A stretch of 64,000 bases of DNA from Burkholderiaceae bacterium (GTDB lineage: Bacteria > Pseudomonadota > Gammaproteobacteria > Burkholderiales > Burkholderiaceae_D), in assembly GCA_030158675.1 (NCBI GenBank), contig JAOASL010000031.1:62918-126917 (forward strand), in the 5' to 3' direction. Positions 51,635-62,119 of this stretch are shown piece by piece. Every line of letters begins with the position of its first letter. Within the stretch, counting starts at the first letter, position 1. Under the pieces are notes generated by a model that was given only the letters and a program-made list of their open reading frames with translations, was not told where the DNA came from and ran no database searches. The translations under genes and the position numbers were made by a program.

Positions 51635-51718
51635 CTTGGCTCCACGCCAAAGACGCTAGTCCGGTCTGCCTGCTACCGGACAGTGGTCTTAGAACAAAAC
51701 CCGCCGTGTACGGCGGGT
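51635..51718 (-). promoter_or_regulatory. rpsK-rpsD spacer with terminator and two further stem-loops
   Basis: Reading on the minus strand from rpsK, ACCCGCCG/CGGCGGGT (51699-51718) is followed by TTTTGTTCT, an intrinsic terminator or attenuator. Then come GTCCGGT/ACCGGAC (51659-51681) and a GTCTTTGGC/GCCAAGAC stem (51635-51656) close to the rpsD start. The spacer is 139 bp where most alpha-operon junctions are under 50. Confidence 0.6.
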
Positions 51719-51749
51719 CGCTTTCAGCTAAAGGCTGTACAGCAAGAGA

Positions 51750-52154
51750 TCAGATACGGCGGCGCTTCGGCGGACGGCAGCCGTTGTGCGGCACGGGCGT
51801 CACGTCCTGGATCTGTGTAATCTTGATGCCAAGCGCATTCAACGCACGAACCGCGGATTCGCGACCTGGGCCCGGACCCTTGATGCGAACTTCGAGGTTC
51901 TTGACGCCGCACTCAACCGCCACCTTACCTGCAGCTTCAGCAGCCACCTGTGCAGCGAACGGCGTCGACTTGCGCGAACCCTTGAAGCCAGCGCCACCCG
52001 ACGTCGCCCACGACAAGGCGTTGCCTTGGCGATCAGTGATCGTGATGATGGTGTTGTTGAACGAAGCGTGAACGTGCGCGATGCCTTCGGCAACGTTCTT
52101 CTTAACTTTCTTGCGAACGCGCGCGGAAGCGGCGTTGTTCGATGCTTTTGCCAT
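51750..52154 (-). CDS. rpsK: 30S ribosomal protein S11
   Basis: S11 lies on the 30S platform near the Shine-Dalgarno helix. The 134 residues include [20 protein letters not shown] and the C-terminal [17 protein letters not shown], both invariant features. It follows rpsM by 27 bp. Confidence 0.98.
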   Translation of the reverse strand: MAKASNNAASARVRKKVKKNVAEGIAHVHASFNNTIITITDRQGNALSWATSGGAGFKGSRKSTPFAAQVAAEAAGKVAVECGVKNLEVRIKGPGPGRESAVRALNALGIKITQIQDVTPVPHNGCRPPKRRRI

Positions 52155-52181
52155 GATGGGTTCCTTGTGTCCGCTAAAGGA

Positions 52182-52547
52182 TTACTTCTTCAGCGCTTGT
52201 GCTGCCTTGCGCGGGCCCTTACGGGTACGTGCGTTGGTGCGGGTACGCTGTCCACGAACCGGCAAGCCCTTGCGATGGCGCATGCCGCGATAGCAGCCGA
52301 GATCCATCAGGCGCTTGATGTTCATCGACAGTTCACGACGCAGGTCACCCTCGACGATGAACTTGCCGATTTCGTCACGCAGCTTCTCAAGCTCGTTATC
52401 ATCGAGCTCCTTGACCTTCTTGTCGGTCGGAACACCCGTGGTCGCGCAGATCAACTCAGCGCGAGGACGGCCGATACCGTAGATGGCGGTAAGGCCAATA
52501 ACGGTGTGCTGGTGGTTGGGGATATTGACCCCTGCAATACGTGCCAT
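52182..52547 (-). CDS. rpsM: 30S ribosomal protein S13
   Basis: S13 is at the top of the 30S head and contacts the large subunit and P-site tRNA. The 121 residues start [20 protein letters not shown] and carry the helix-two-turns-helix region and the conserved [19 protein letters not shown] tail. Confidence 0.98.
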   Translation of the reverse strand: MARIAGVNIPNHQHTVIGLTAIYGIGRPRAELICATTGVPTDKKVKELDDNELEKLRDEIGKFIVEGDLRRELSMNIKRLMDLGCYRGMRHRKGLPVRGQRTRTNARTRKGPRKAAQALKK

Positions 52548-52575
52548 TCGTTATTCCTCGATCAATAACGTTAAG

Positions 52576-52689
52576 TTAACCTTGGCGCTGCTTGTGGCGC
52601 GGTTCGGTGCAAATGACACGGACAACGCCCTTGCGCTTGATGATCTTGCACTTACGGCAGATCCGCTTCACTGATGCGAGCACTTTCAT
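52576..52689 (-). CDS. rpmJ: 50S ribosomal protein L36
   Basis: The 37-residue protein [20 protein letters not shown]... ends in RHKQRQG. Three cysteines (C11, C14, C27) and H32 form the zinc ribbon, so this is the zinc-binding C+ paralogue. Its place between infA and rpsM is typical of beta- and gammaproteobacteria. Confidence 0.96.
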   Translation of the reverse strand: MKVLASVKRICRKCKIIKRKGVVRVICTEPRHKQRQG

Positions 52690-52733
52690 GATGGCCCTCT
52701 TTCTTTCAGTCTTCTAAATACCTAATATTTCGT

Positions 52734-52952
52734 TCACTTGGTCCGGAATACAATCCGCGCCCTGCTCAAGTCATAAGGCGTCAGTTCTACTGTCACCTTG
52801 TCGCCCGGAAGAATGCGAATGTAATTCATACGCATTTTTCCGGATATATGTCCTAGGACGATATGGCCGTTTTCCAGTTTGACCCTGAAGGTTGCGTTGG
52901 GGAGATTTTCAAGAATCTCGCCTTGCATCTGGATAACGTCGTCCTTGGACAT
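52734..52952 (-). CDS. infA: Translation initiation factor IF-1
   Basis: IF-1 blocks the ribosomal A site during initiation. The 72 residues form an OB fold: [20 protein letters not shown] at the start and [20 protein letters not shown] near the end. In betaproteobacteria infA lies inside this block after secY, whereas in E. coli it lies elsewhere, so the position supports the taxonomic call. Confidence 0.98.
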   Translation of the reverse strand: MSKDDVIQMQGEILENLPNATFRVKLENGHIVLGHISGKMRMNYIRILPGDKVTVELTPYDLSRARIVFRTK

Positions 52953-52973
52953 AAAAACTGCCTGTTTCTTTAT

Positions 52974-54305
52974 TCAACGGGTCGGGGTACCGCCCTTGAA
53001 ATTGGCCTTGCGCAGCAGCGAATCGTATTGCTGCGACATCACATAGTTTTGAACCTGCGACATAAAATCCATCGTCACGACCACGATGATCAGCAGGGAC
53101 GTACCGCCGAAATAGAACGGCACATTCCAACGTGCAATCAGGAATTCAGGCAACAGACAAATCAGCGTGATGTACACCGCACCTGCCAGCGTCAGCCGGG
53201 TCAGGATTTTGTCGACATAGCGTGCGGTCTGGTCACCAGGGCGAATTCCCGGAACGAAAGCTCCGCTCTTCTTCAAATTTTCTGCCGTTTCCTTGCTGTT
53301 AAATACCAGCGCGGTATAAAAGAAACAGAAGAAGATGATAGCGACCGCATACAGCAACGCATGAATCGGCTCACCCGGAGCCAGCGAAGCGGCGAGATCC
53401 TTCAGGAAACGCACTACAGCACTGTTAGTATCACCGGCAGTAAACCAGCTGGTAATAGTCGCCGGGAACAAGATGATCGACGATGCAAAAATCGGTGGAA
53501 TCACGCCTGCCATGTTCAGCTTGAGCGGAAGGTGGCTACTCTGACCGCCATAGATCTTGTTGCCGACCTGACGCTTCGCATAGTTCACCAAGATCTTGCG
53601 CTGACCGCGTTCGACAAACACCACAGCAAATGTAACTAGCGCTACCACGATACAAATCAGGATGGCTGTCAACGCATTCATCGAGCCGGTACGAACTAAC
53701 TCAAACAAACCGCCAACCGCATTCGGCAGACCCGCAGCAATACCACCGAAGATTATGATCGATATACCGTTACCCAGGCCTCGCTCAGTGATCTGCTCAC
53801 CCAGCCACATCAGGAACATAGTGCCTGTTACCAGAGTCACGACCGTAGTAAAGCGAAATGCCAATCCCGGATCAATCACCAGACCCTGCTGCGATTCGAG
53901 CGCCATTGCGATGCCAAGCGCCTGAAAAGTCGCCAGAAGCAAAGTGCCGTAACGCGTGTACTGGGTGATCTTGCGGCGACCCGACTCGCCTTCCTTCTTC
54001 AACGCTTCCAACTGCGGCGAAACGACAGACAGCAGCTGCATGATGATCGATGCAGAGATGTAGGGCATGATGCCCAACGCAAAGATCGTGAACCGAGACA
54101 GCGCGCCACCCGAGAACATGTTGAACATGCCCAGTATGCCGCCGCGGTTCTGATTGAACAGCGCCGACAACTGCACAGGATCAATGCCCGGCACCGGGAT
54201 GTGCGCGCCAATCCGGAACACTACCAGCGCGCCCAGCAGGAACCACAAGCGGCCCCATGGGAATCCGCTAGCAGAGCTTTTCGCGAGTTTTGAAGAAGTC
54301 GCCAC
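52974..54305 (-). CDS. secY: Preprotein translocase subunit SecY
   Basis: SecY is the channel of the Sec translocon. The 443 residues have ten membrane segments, the N-terminal [20 protein letters not shown] and [20 protein letters not shown] signatures, and the cytoplasmic C-terminus. It follows rplO by 21 bp and has the usual place at the end of the spc group. Confidence 0.98.
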   Translation of the reverse strand: MATSSKLAKSSASGFPWGRLWFLLGALVVFRIGAHIPVPGIDPVQLSALFNQNRGGILGMFNMFSGGALSRFTIFALGIMPYISASIIMQLLSVVSPQLEALKKEGESGRRKITQYTRYGTLLLATFQALGIAMALESQQGLVIDPGLAFRFTTVVTLVTGTMFLMWLGEQITERGLGNGISIIIFGGIAAGLPNAVGGLFELVRTGSMNALTAILICIVVALVTFAVVFVERGQRKILVNYAKRQVGNKIYGGQSSHLPLKLNMAGVIPPIFASSIILFPATITSWFTAGDTNSAVVRFLKDLAASLAPGEPIHALLYAVAIIFFCFFYTALVFNSKETAENLKKSGAFVPGIRPGDQTARYVDKILTRLTLAGAVYITLICLLPEFLIARWNVPFYFGGTSLLIIVVVTMDFMSQVQNYVMSQQYDSLLRKANFKGGTPTR

Positions 54306-54326
54306 GTGTTCCTAGCCTGGTTACGT

Positions 54327-54758
54327 TTACTCGACCGAGCCGCCAACCGCTTCGATGGCGGCCTTTGCCCCTGCGGTGACCGCGATGCCCTTCAGCATGA
54401 CTTTCTTGCTGAGTTCACCGGCTTTGATCACGCGTACCGAGCGCGCCAGCTCAGAGACCAGACCGGCCTGCTTCAGAGCGAGCATGTCGATCTCCGCAAC
54501 CGGCAGATTCGCGAGGTCCCCAAGACGAACTTCGGCCTTAAAAGGCTTGGACTGCGACTTGAAACCACGCTTTGGCAGACGGCGCTGGAGCGGCATCTGC
54601 CCACCTTCGAATCCAACTTTGTGGAAACCACCGGCACGAGATTTCTGACCCTTGTGACCACGGCCTGCGGTCTTGCCAAGTCCCGATCCTATACCACGAC
54701 CGACGCGGCGCTTCGCATGCTTCGCGCCTTCTGCGGGTTGAATATTATTCAGTTGCAT
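54327..54758 (-). CDS. rplO: 50S ribosomal protein L15
   Basis: L15 is a late-assembly large-subunit protein. The 143 residues start [20 protein letters not shown], with the glycine-rich [20 protein letters not shown] extension and a globular C-terminal half. Confidence 0.98.
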   Translation of the reverse strand: MQLNNIQPAEGAKHAKRRVGRGIGSGLGKTAGRGHKGQKSRAGGFHKVGFEGGQMPLQRRLPKRGFKSQSKPFKAEVRLGDLANLPVAEIDMLALKQAGLVSELARSVRVIKAGELSKKVMLKGIAVTAGAKAAIEAVGGSVE

Positions 54759-54779
54759 CTTTTTCTCCGTTCGCAGCGC

Positions 54780-54959
54780 TTAAGCCACCACTTTCACGAG
54801 ATAGGCGACCTTGTTGATCATGCCGCGCACTGCGGGCGTATCTTCAAGGACGCGCTCAGAGTTCACTCTGCGCAGACCGAGGCCACGAACCGTCGCGCGA
54901 TGCGACTGCTTGGTGCCAATCAAGCCCTTGACCAGTTTGACTTTAATAGTGTTTGCCAT
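54780..54959 (-). CDS. rpmD: 50S ribosomal protein L30
   Basis: The 59-residue L30 starts at 54959 ([20 protein letters not shown]); an upstream in-frame extension is not homologous and overlaps rpsE. The conserved [20 protein letters not shown] segment is present. Confidence 0.97.
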   Translation of the reverse strand: MANTIKVKLVKGLIGTKQSHRATVRGLGLRRVNSERVLEDTPAVRGMINKVAYLVKVVA

Positions 54960-54969
54960 GTTGATCACC

Positions 54970-55488
54970 TCAGCCCAGGATTTCCTCGACCGTCTTGCCA
55001 CGCTTTGCAGCGATCTCAGACGGGGTGCTCATCTTCGCCAGACCGTCGAGGGTCGCGCGAACCATGTTGTATGGGTTGGTCGAACCGTGCGACTTGGCGA
55101 CGACGTTGGTCACGCCCATCACCTCGAAAATCGCGCGCATCGGGCCACCAGCGATCACACCGGTACCATCTTTTGCCGGGATCATCATCACTGATGAAGC
55201 ACCATGATGACCATGAACGGTGTGCTGCAACGTGCCATTCTTGAGGGTCACCTTGATCATCTTGCGGCGCGCTTCTTCCATTGCCTTCTGCACGGCCACC
55301 GGCACTTCCTTAGACTTGCCTTTGCCCATGCCGATACGGCCATCGCCATCGCCCACCACAGCCAGCGCTGCGAAGCCCATGATGCGGCCGCCCTTCACCA
55401 CTTTGGTGACGCGGTTGACCGCAATCATTTTTTCGCGCATGCCGTCGTCCGGCTTGTCGCTCTGCATTTTCTGCTGCATTTTTGCCAT
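54970..55488 (-). CDS. rpsE: 30S ribosomal protein S5
   Basis: S5 acts at the mRNA entry and in translational fidelity. The 172 residues have the double-stranded RNA-binding region [20 protein letters not shown] and the C-terminal [20 protein letters not shown]. Confidence 0.98.
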   Translation of the reverse strand: MAKMQQKMQSDKPDDGMREKMIAVNRVTKVVKGGRIMGFAALAVVGDGDGRIGMGKGKSKEVPVAVQKAMEEARRKMIKVTLKNGTLQHTVHGHHGASSVMMIPAKDGTGVIAGGPMRAIFEVMGVTNVVAKSHGSTNPYNMVRATLDGLAKMSTPSEIAAKRGKTVEEILG

Positions 55489-55500
55489 GATGAGTCTTCC

Positions 55501-55863
55501 TTAGAACTTCAGGCCGGCTTCGCGAGCTGCATCAGCAACTGCCTTCACACGACCGTGGTAGCGGAAACCGGAACGATCGAACGCCACGGTATCGATGCCC
55601 GCCTTTAGTGCTTTCTCTGCGACCCGCTTGCCCACCAAGGCAGCGGCAGCAGCGTTGCCACCCTTGCCCGATTGGCCAGCCAGCTCAGCGCGCACTTCCG
55701 CTTCTGCAGTAGAAGCGGCAGCGAGCACCTTGGCGTCCGGGCCAAAGATGGTTGCGTAGATGTGCAGGTTGGTACGATGCACGGAAAGGCGATTGACCTT
55801 GAGCTCCGCGATCTTTGCACGCGTCTGGCGTGCACGGCGCAGGCGGGATGCTTTCTTGTCCAT
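55501..55863 (-). CDS. rplR: 50S ribosomal protein L18
   Basis: L18 binds 5S rRNA. The ATG at 55863 gives 120 residues beginning [18 protein letters not shown]; a TTG two codons upstream is in frame but less likely. The C-terminal [20 protein letters not shown] is typical. Confidence 0.97.
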   Translation of the reverse strand: MDKKASRLRRARQTRAKIAELKVNRLSVHRTNLHIYATIFGPDAKVLAAASTAEAEVRAELAGQSGKGGNAAAAALVGKRVAEKALKAGIDTVAFDRSGFRYHGRVKAVADAAREAGLKF

Positions 55864-55872
55864 GTTCAACCC

Positions 55873-56406
55873 TTACTTCTTCTTGGTTTCTTTGATCACC
55901 ACAACCTCGTCCGAATAACGGACGCCCTTGCCCTTGTAAGGCTCGGGGCTGCGGTAGGCGCGCACTTCTGCAGCGACCTGACCCACTTGCTGGCGGTCGA
56001 TACCCTTGATCACGATCTCTGTCTGCGTCGGGGTCTCGCACTTCACGCCGGCCGGCATCTGATGCAACACCGGATGCGAGAAGCCCAGCGACAAATTCAG
56101 CTTATCGCCTTGCGCTTGTGCCTTAAAGCCCACACCGACTAGCGTCAGCTTCTTCTCGAAGCCCTTAGTGACACCGGTGACCATATTGTTGACCAATGCG
56201 CGAACGGTACCGAACATAGCGCGTGATTCGCGCGACTCATCCGCTGGCGCAAAGTTCAGCGCGTTGTTTTCGTTTTTCACGATGACCTGGCCCGTCAGCG
56301 GCAGAGTCAGCGAACCCTGCGCACCTTTGACGGAGATCTTGTCTGCCGCGATCGCCACTTCTACGCCCGCTGGCAGAGGGATCGGCATCTTACCTACTCG
56401 AGACAT
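55873..56406 (-). CDS. rplF: 50S ribosomal protein L6
   Basis: L6 sits near the GTPase centre. The 177 residues start [17 protein letters not shown], form two similar alpha/beta repeats, and end with the [20 protein letters not shown] tail. Confidence 0.98.
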   Translation of the reverse strand: MSRVGKMPIPLPAGVEVAIAADKISVKGAQGSLTLPLTGQVIVKNENNALNFAPADESRESRAMFGTVRALVNNMVTGVTKGFEKKLTLVGVGFKAQAQGDKLNLSLGFSHPVLHQMPAGVKCETPTQTEIVIKGIDRQQVGQVAAEVRAYRSPEPYKGKGVRYSDEVVVIKETKKK

Positions 56407-56421
56407 TTTGCTTACCCCCTC

Positions 56422-56817
56422 TTAGGCCACATAGCAAAGAATCTCACCACCGATACCGGTAGCGCGAGCTTTGCGATCGGTCATCACACCCTGCGGTGTA
56501 GACACGATGGTCACGCCCAGCCCGTTCATCACGGTCGGGATCTCTGCCTTGCCTTTGTAGATACGCAGGCCAGGACGCGAGACCCGCTCGATGCGTTCGA
56601 TAACTGGACGACCAGCGTAATATTTCAGCTCAATCGACAGAACCGGCTTACCATCATCGGCTGCCACTGCGAAATTTTCGATATAGCCTTCGTCCTTAAG
56701 AACACGGGCAATCGCCACTTTCAGTTTCGACGACGGCATTGCAACCGCCGTTTTGTTGACACCCTGCGCGTTGCGGATACGCGTCAGCATATCGGCGATA
56801 GGATCGCTCATACTCAT
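56422..56817 (-). CDS. rpsH: 30S ribosomal protein S8
   Basis: S8 binds the central domain of 16S rRNA and in E. coli represses the spc operon by binding the rplE leader. The 131 residues begin [20 protein letters not shown] and contain [20 protein letters not shown], the RNA-binding loop. Confidence 0.98.
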   Translation of the reverse strand: MSMSDPIADMLTRIRNAQGVNKTAVAMPSSKLKVAIARVLKDEGYIENFAVAADDGKPVLSIELKYYAGRPVIERIERVSRPGLRIYKGKAEIPTVMNGLGVTIVSTPQGVMTDRKARATGIGGEILCYVA

Positions 56818-56831
56818 CGCTTATTCTCCTA

Positions 56832-57137
56832 TTACCAGCTAGCTTTGGTCATACCCGGGATTTCGCCGCGCATGGCGATTTCACGGAGCTTAATACGGCC
56901 GAGGCCGAACTTGCGGAAGGTCCCACGCGGACGACCAGTCAGCGCGCAACGATTGCGCTGACGAGTTGGCGCGGAATTACGCGGCAGCGCCTGCAGTTTC
57001 AGGCGGGCTTCGTAACGCTCTTCTTCCGATTTCGACTGATCGTCGATGATCGATTTCAATTCGGCGCGCTTGGCTGCATACTTCTTCACCATTGCAGCGC
57101 GCTTCTGTTCGCGGTTAATCAGTGCCAGTTTTGCCAT
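56832..57137 (-). CDS. rpsN: 30S ribosomal protein S14
   Basis: S14 belongs to the 30S head. The 101 residues are the long zinc-free form: the zinc-ribbon cysteines are absent and the conserved [20 protein letters not shown] is present. Confidence 0.97.
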   Translation of the reverse strand: MAKLALINREQKRAAMVKKYAAKRAELKSIIDDQSKSEEERYEARLKLQALPRNSAPTRQRNRCALTGRPRGTFRKFGLGRIKLREIAMRGEIPGMTKASW

Positions 57138-57144
57138 GGCAGCC

Positions 57145-57684
57145 TCAGTTTCTGAACGGGAATTTAAATGCGGCGAGAAGTGCTTTCGCTTCTTCGTCGG
57201 ACTTGGCGGTCGTGGTGATGCTGATATTCATGCCACGCAGCGCATCGATTTTGTCGTACTCGATTTCCGGGAAGATGATCTGCTCTTTAACGCCGATGTT
57301 GTAGTTACCGCGGCCGTCAAACGACTTACCGGACACACCACGGAAGTCACGCACACGTGGGAACGCGATCGTAACAAGGCGATCCAGGAATTCATACATG
57401 TGCGCACCACGCAGCGTCACCATGCAGCCAATCGGATAACCTTCACGGATTTTGAATCCCGCGATTGCCTTGCGTGCCTTGGTAATAACTGGCTTCTGGC
57501 CGCCGATCTTCGTCATGTCGCCCACTGCATGCTCGATGACTTTTTTGTCAGCTATTGCTTCGCCCACACCCATATTCAGCGTGATCTTAGTAAGACGCGG
57601 CACTTGCATGCGCGACTTGTAGCCAAATTTCGCAGTCAGTGCCGCGACGATGTCTTTTTCGTAAATATCTTGGAGACGCGTCAT
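57145..57684 (-). CDS. rplE: 50S ribosomal protein L5
   Basis: L5 binds 5S rRNA and contacts the 30S head and P-site tRNA. The 179 residues include [17 protein letters not shown] and [20 protein letters not shown], which are strongly conserved. Confidence 0.98.
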   Translation of the reverse strand: MTRLQDIYEKDIVAALTAKFGYKSRMQVPRLTKITLNMGVGEAIADKKVIEHAVGDMTKIGGQKPVITKARKAIAGFKIREGYPIGCMVTLRGAHMYEFLDRLVTIAFPRVRDFRGVSGKSFDGRGNYNIGVKEQIIFPEIEYDKIDALRGMNISITTTAKSDEEAKALLAAFKFPFRN

Positions 57685-57686
57685 GC

Positions 57687-58001
57687 TTACACCTTCACCA
57701 CTTCGCCGCTGGACTTGTAAACGCGGACGCGCTTACCGTCCACGAGCTTGACGCCCACGCGATCTGCCTTGCCCGCCGCCGCATTGAAGAGCGCGACATT
57801 GGACACATGAATCGGCATCAATTTATCAACGATGCCGCCGGTTGCACCCGTCATCGGGTTCGGCTTGACAGCCTTTTTTGCGACATTGACGCCATCTACA
57901 ACAATGTGCTCAGCATCAACGCGCTGCTGGACGACGCCACGCTTGCCCTTATCCTTGCCAGTCAGGACTATGACCTCATCACCCTTACGAATCTTATCCA
58001 C
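57687..58001 (-). CDS. rplX: 50S ribosomal protein L24
   Basis: L24 initiates large-subunit assembly. The 104 residues start [20 protein letters not shown] with the KOW motif, then [20 protein letters not shown]. It is two bases from rplE. Confidence 0.98.
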   Translation of the reverse strand: MDKIRKGDEVIVLTGKDKGKRGVVQQRVDAEHIVVDGVNVAKKAVKPNPMTGATGGIVDKLMPIHVSNVALFNAAAGKADRVGVKLVDGKRVRVYKSSGEVVKV

Positions 58002-58010
58002 GGCGACTCC

Positions 58011-58379
58011 TTACAGAACTTCAGGCGCGAGCGACACGATCTTCATGAAGCGCTCAGTGCGCAACTCACGAGTGACCGGTCCGAAAATGCGCGTGCCGAT
58101 TGGCTCCAGCTTCGCGTTCAGCAGGACAGCAGCATTGCCATCAAAGCGAACCAGCGAACCATCCTGGCGACGTACGCCTTTGGCGGTGCGAACTACGACG
58201 GCGTTGTAGATCTCACCTTTTTTGACACGGCCGCGCGGGGCCGCGCGCTTGACGGTGACCTTGATGACGTCGCCGATGCTCGCATAACGGCGCTTGGAAC
58301 CGCCAAGCACCTTGATGCACAGGACTTCTTGCGCACCCGTGTTGTCGGCTACATCGAGCCGGCTCTCAGTTTGAATCAT
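58011..58379 (-). CDS. rplN: 50S ribosomal protein L14
   Basis: L14 lies at the subunit interface. The 122 residues start [20 protein letters not shown] and include [20 protein letters not shown]. It is separated from rpsQ by a 226-bp gap, which probably marks the start of an spc-type transcription unit. Confidence 0.98.
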   Translation of the reverse strand: MIQTESRLDVADNTGAQEVLCIKVLGGSKRRYASIGDVIKVTVKRAAPRGRVKKGEIYNAVVVRTAKGVRRQDGSLVRFDGNAAVLLNAKLEPIGTRIFGPVTRELRTERFMKIVSLAPEVL

Positions 58380-58461
58380 GATTTCTCTTTCCCAACTTAA
58401 TCCGCGCCGGACGCACGATGCGGCCTTTAACGGTCAGTCTTGGTCCCGCCAGAACTTCCAT
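58366..58461 (-). CDS. Possible 31-residue basic leader ORF overlapping rplN
   Basis: An ATG at 58461 opens a short frame beginning [20 protein letters not shown], with eight Lys/Arg in 31 residues. It ends 14 bp inside rplN in another frame. There is no clear Shine-Dalgarno sequence. It could be a coupling leader peptide or chance. Confidence 0.2.
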   Translation of the reverse strand: MEVLAGPRLTVKGRIVRPARIKLGKRNHDSN

Positions 58462-58565
58462 CACACAGAAGTGCTGATTGGGTTGATAAAAGCTACAAAA
58501 ATATATTTCTGCTGCCCCACTACCGCCGCGTTGCAACTCGAAGCAGCATAGCTGCAAGCAGGCAA

Positions 58566-58596
58566 GCCCGACATTATGCATCACATAATGCCGGGC
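58566..58596 (-). promoter_or_regulatory. Long hairpin in the rpsQ-rplN spacer
   Basis: GCCCGaCATTATG, loop CATCA, CATAATGcCGGGC gives 12 pairs around one mismatch, starting ten bases after the rpsQ stop. No T run follows on the minus strand. A second small stem GCAGC/GCTGC is at 58543-58555. The remaining spacer probably carries a promoter, but I found no convincing boxes. Confidence 0.5.
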
Positions 58597-58605
58597 GCGC
58601 AAGCA

Positions 58606-58881
58606 TTAAACTGCTTGTGCGGTCTGGACCACTTTCGTCACGGTCCAAGCCTTGGTCTTCGAGATCGGGCGGCCTTCCTGAATCTCAACGGTGTCGCCAG
58701 CCTTGGCGACGTTGCCTTCATTGTGCGCATGATACTTATTCGAACGCACGATGATCTTGCCGTAAAGAGGATGGCGCACACGGCGCTCGATCAAAACAGT
58801 CACAGTCTTATCCATCTTGTCGGAAACAACCGTGCCGACCAGAGTGCGCTTCAGCGATTTATTTTCTACAGTCGCGTTCAT
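58606..58881 (-). CDS. rpsQ: 30S ribosomal protein S17
   Basis: S17 binds the 5' domain of 16S rRNA. The 91 residues have [20 protein letters not shown] and a C-terminal [20 protein letters not shown], both typical. It is the last gene before the 226-bp gap. Confidence 0.98.
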   Translation of the reverse strand: MNATVENKSLKRTLVGTVVSDKMDKTVTVLIERRVRHPLYGKIIVRSNKYHAHNEGNVAKAGDTVEIQEGRPISKTKAWTVTKVVQTAQAV

Positions 58882-58882
58882 G

Positions 58883-59071
58883 TTATGCGTCCTTCTGGTT
58901 AATCACAGTCTTCACGCGTGCGATGTCGCGACGAACTTTTTTTAGCTGAGACGTATTGCTCAGCTGCTGGGTTGCTACCTGCATACGCAGGCCGAATTGG
59001 GCTTTCAGCAGGTCGTTCAGCTCTTTCTGGAGCGCCGCCTTGTCTTTGCCTTGGAGTTCAGATGCATTCAT
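58883..59071 (-). CDS. rpmC: 50S ribosomal protein L29
   Basis: L29 lies at the tunnel exit and helps dock trigger factor and SRP. The 62 residues form a two-helix hairpin with [20 protein letters not shown] and [11 protein letters not shown]. Confidence 0.97.
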   Translation of the reverse strand: MNASELQGKDKAALQKELNDLLKAQFGLRMQVATQQLSNTSQLKKVRRDIARVKTVINQKDA

Positions 59072-59083
59072 GGCTTTGCTCCT

Positions 59084-59503
59084 TTATTGGCCAACTTGGC
59101 GCACGACAAACGTGGTCGCCAGCGGCAGCTTGGCAGCGGCCAGACGGAACGCCTCACGCGCCAGTGCCTCGTCGACGCCGTCCATCTCGTACAGCACCTT
59201 ACCGGGCTGAATTTCTGCGACGTAGTACTCAGGGTTGCCCTTACCATTACCCATACGTACTTCAGCCGGCTTTTGCGAGATCGGCTTGTCCGGGAAAATG
59301 CGTATCCAGATACGGCCACCGCGCTTGATATGACGGGTCATCGCACGACGTGCCGATTCGATCTGACGCGCAGTGATTCGACCGCGACCTACAGCCTTCA
59401 GACCAAATTCGCCGAACGAGACTGCCGTGCCGCGCTCGTGCGAAATGCCCTTGTTGCGGCCTTTTTGCTCTTTGCGATATTTTCTGCGTGCTGGTTGCAG
59501 CAT
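59084..59503 (-). CDS. rplP: 50S ribosomal protein L16
   Basis: L16 shapes the A site and tRNA corridor. The 139 residues start [20 protein letters not shown] and include [20 protein letters not shown]. It is two bases from rpsC. Confidence 0.98.
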   Translation of the reverse strand: MLQPARRKYRKEQKGRNKGISHERGTAVSFGEFGLKAVGRGRITARQIESARRAMTRHIKRGGRIWIRIFPDKPISQKPAEVRMGNGKGNPEYYVAEIQPGKVLYEMDGVDEALAREAFRLAAAKLPLATTFVVRQVGQ

Positions 59504-59505
59504 GT

Positions 59506-60339
59506 TTATTCTCCTGCCTTATCAGCCGGCGCAGCAGGTGCGTCGGCCTTCTTTGCGCGAACACGCTTGGCACCTGGCGCACCGGCACCGGCAGCATCCG
59601 CTCCCGGACGTCCACGACCAGGACGACCTGACGGCTTACCATCGTCGCGACGCGGACCACGGCGCTTGCGCTCTTCGTCTGCGGTGACTTCGACAACCGG
59701 CGTTTCACCATTGGCCAGGCGATCACCTTTGTAAACCCAAACCTTGATGCCGATGATGCCGTAAGTAGTCTCAGCCTCGCCGAAGCCATAGTCGATATCG
59801 GCACGCAACGTGTGCAGCGGCACACGTCCTTCGCGATACCACTCAGTACGCGCGATCTCGATCCCGTTCAGGCGACCCGATGACATGATCTTGATGCCTT
59901 GCGCACCCAGACGCATTGCGTTCTGCATCGCGCGCTTCATTGCACGACGAAACATAATGCGCTTTTCAAGCTGCTGGGCGATCGAATCAGCGATCAGCTG
60001 AGCATCGGTTTCAGGCTTACGGATCTCTTCGATGTTGACATGCACCGGCACGCCCATCATCTTGGCCAGCGCAGTCTTCAGAACTTCGATGTCCTCGCCC
60101 TTCTTGCCAATTACCACACCAGGACGCGAACTGAAAATCGTGATGCGCGCGTTCTTCGCCGGACGCTCAATCAGCACACGGCCGACGGATGCATTCTTCA
60201 GCTTCTTTTTCAGGTAGTCACGAACCTTCAGGTCTTCTTCAAGCATGCTGGCAAAATTGCTGTTGCCTGCATACCAGCGAGAACCCCAGTTACGAGTGAC
60301 GGCCAGACGGAAACCGGTCGGATGAATTTTCTGTCCCAT
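59506..60339 (-). CDS. rpsC: 30S ribosomal protein S3
   Basis: S3 lines the mRNA entry and has helicase activity. The 277 residues have the KH domain with [17 protein letters not shown] and [21 protein letters not shown] long, Arg/Gly/Ala/Pro-rich C-terminal tail (from about 225) is longer than the 233-residue E. coli protein; such extensions are usual in Burkholderiales. Confidence 0.98.
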   Translation of the reverse strand: MGQKIHPTGFRLAVTRNWGSRWYAGNSNFASMLEEDLKVRDYLKKKLKNASVGRVLIERPAKNARITIFSSRPGVVIGKKGEDIEVLKTALAKMMGVPVHVNIEEIRKPETDAQLIADSIAQQLEKRIMFRRAMKRAMQNAMRLGAQGIKIMSSGRLNGIEIARTEWYREGRVPLHTLRADIDYGFGEAETTYGIIGIKVWVYKGDRLANGETPVVEVTADEERKRRGPRRDDGKPSGRPGRGRPGADAAGAGAPGAKRVRAKKADAPAAPADKAGE

Positions 60340-60349
60340 CGTGACTCCC

Positions 60350-60679
60350 TTAGTTACCGACAGTCACGTAGATGTGACAGGTTTGCTTGGAAATACGATC
60401 GCCGCGGCCTTTGGCACGTGCGGTAAAACGCTTCAGCACCGCGCCTTTTTCCACGTAAATCGTCGTGACCTTCAGTTCATCAATGTCGGCACCATCGTTG
60501 TGCTCGGCGTTCGCGATCGCGGACTCCAAAACTTTCTTGATGATGACGGCACCCTTTTTGGGGCTGAACGTCAGGATGTTGAGCGCTTGGTCGATTTTTT
60601 TGCCGCGAATCAGGTCGGCAACCAGGCGGCCCTTTTGTGCCGACAGGCGTGCGCTGCGGAGGCTAGCTTTAGTTTCCAT
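60350..60679 (-). CDS. rplV: 50S ribosomal protein L22
   Basis: L22 extends a loop into the exit tunnel. The 109 residues have [20 protein letters not shown] and the tunnel-loop segment around [20 protein letters not shown]. Confidence 0.98.
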   Translation of the reverse strand: METKASLRSARLSAQKGRLVADLIRGKKIDQALNILTFSPKKGAVIIKKVLESAIANAEHNDGADIDELKVTTIYVEKGAVLKRFTARAKGRGDRISKQTCHIYVTVGN

Positions 60680-60688
60680 GTCAGGACC

Positions 60689-60964
60689 TTATTTCTTGGC
60701 TTTCTTGTCAGCCGCGTGACCCTTAAACGTACGGGTCAGCGCGAATTCGCCGAGCTTGTGACCGACCATGTTTTCGGACACGTAGACCGGCACATGCTGC
60801 TTGCCATTGTGGACAGCGATCGTCAGGCCGATGAAATCCGGCATGATTGTCGAGCGGCGCGACCAAGTTTTGATCGGCTTTTTGTCACGGCTGGCTTGAG
60901 CAGCTTCGACCTTTTTCAGCAGGTGGGCGTCGCAAAACGGCCCTTTTTTCAGTGAGCGTGCCAT
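60689..60964 (-). CDS. rpsS: 30S ribosomal protein S19
   Basis: S19 pairs with S13 in the 30S head. The 91 residues start [20 protein letters not shown] and include [20 protein letters not shown]. Confidence 0.98.
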   Translation of the reverse strand: MARSLKKGPFCDAHLLKKVEAAQASRDKKPIKTWSRRSTIMPDFIGLTIAVHNGKQHVPVYVSENMVGHKLGEFALTRTFKGHAADKKAKK

Positions 60965-60974
60965 TTCTTACCCC

Positions 60975-61802
60975 TTATTTCTTGCCGCGACGCGAGACGA
61001 TCATCGAAGTCGTGCGCTTGTTACTGCGCGTCTTCTTGCCCTTGGTCTGCTGGCCCCACGGCGACACCGGGTGACGACCTGCTGCAGTCTTGCCTTCACC
61101 ACCACCATGCGGGTGATCGATCGGGTTCATTGCAACACCACGAACCGTCGGACGAATACCGCGCCAGCGCGTTGCACCGGCCTTACCAATTTTGCGCAGG
61201 TTGTGCTCGCCATTACCGACTTCGCCGATAGTCGCACGGCACTCAACGTGAATGCGACGAACCTCACCGGAGCGCAGACGAACTTGCGCGTACACACCTT
61301 CACGCGCCATCAGCACGACTGCAGCACCTGCGGTACGAGCAATCTGAGCACCTTTACCTGGAAGCATCTCGACGCAATGCACCGTGGTTCCAACCGGAAT
61401 ATTGCGAATAGGCAGACAGTTACCGGCCTTGATTGGAGCCTCTGCACCACTCATCAACTGGTCGCCCACCGACACACCTTTCGGCGCGATGATGTACTTA
61501 CGCTCGCCATCGGCGTAGCACAGCAGGGCAATGTTGGCACTGCGGTTCGGGTCATATTCCAGACGCTCGACCTTCGCCGGGATACCGTCCTTGTTGCGAC
61601 GGAAATCAACCACACGATAGTGTTGCTTGTGACCACCGCCGATATGACGGGTAGTGATATGACCATTGTTGTTGCGACCGGCAGTCTTCGATTTCTTCTC
61701 GATCAGCGCCGCGAACGGCCGACCTTTGTAGAGATCAGGATTGACCACTTTCACCATGCCACGACGGCCTGGCGAGGTCGGCTTTAGCTTGACGAGTGCC
61801 AT
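60975..61802 (-). CDS. rplB: 50S ribosomal protein L2
   Basis: L2 is needed for peptidyl transfer and subunit joining. The 275 residues have the RNA-binding domain (about 60-200) and the C-terminal [19 protein letters not shown] stretch with the key histidine. It abuts rplW with a one-base overlap. Confidence 0.98.
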   Translation of the reverse strand: MALVKLKPTSPGRRGMVKVVNPDLYKGRPFAALIEKKSKTAGRNNNGHITTRHIGGGHKQHYRVVDFRRNKDGIPAKVERLEYDPNRSANIALLCYADGERKYIIAPKGVSVGDQLMSGAEAPIKAGNCLPIRNIPVGTTVHCVEMLPGKGAQIARTAGAAVVLMAREGVYAQVRLRSGEVRRIHVECRATIGEVGNGEHNLRKIGKAGATRWRGIRPTVRGVAMNPIDHPHGGGEGKTAAGRHPVSPWGQQTKGKKTRSNKRTTSMIVSRRGKK

Positions 61803-62119
61803 TACTTAGCCTCCTCGGTGAAGTTGATTTCCTGACCCGGCTTGAGGCAGACAAATGCGCGACGGGTATGATTGCGACGGCCGGTAAACCGACCCGAACG
61901 CTTGACCTTGCCCGCACGATTTGCCACCTGCACGGATTCCACCTGGACCTTGAACAACATCTCGACGGCCGCCTTGATTTCAGGCTTGGTCGCATCCGGA
62001 GTCACCAGGAAAACCACTTGTTCATTTTTTTCCGCGACGAAGGTTGCCTTTTCCGAAATCACCGGAGCCAGCAGAACCTTCATCAGGCGCTCTTCACTGT
62101 GTTTGATGACTGTGCTCAT
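61802..62119 (-). CDS. rplW: 50S ribosomal protein L23
   Basis: L23 at the tunnel exit is the main docking site for trigger factor and SRP. The 105 residues contain [20 protein letters not shown] and [20 protein letters not shown] sequence ([18 protein letters not shown]). It overlaps rplD by four bases. Confidence 0.98.
   Translation of the reverse strand: MSTVIKHSEERLMKVLLAPVISEKATFVAEKNEQVVFLVTPDATKPEIKAAVEMLFKVQVESVQVANRAGKVKRSGRFTGRRNHTRRAFVCLKPGQEINFTEEAK

Noticed and set aside
58366..58602. 78-residue version of the small frame before rplN
   Set aside because: The upstream part covers the rpsQ-rplN hairpin and looks random with several cysteines; only the last 31 codons from the ATG at 58461 were kept as a weak candidate.
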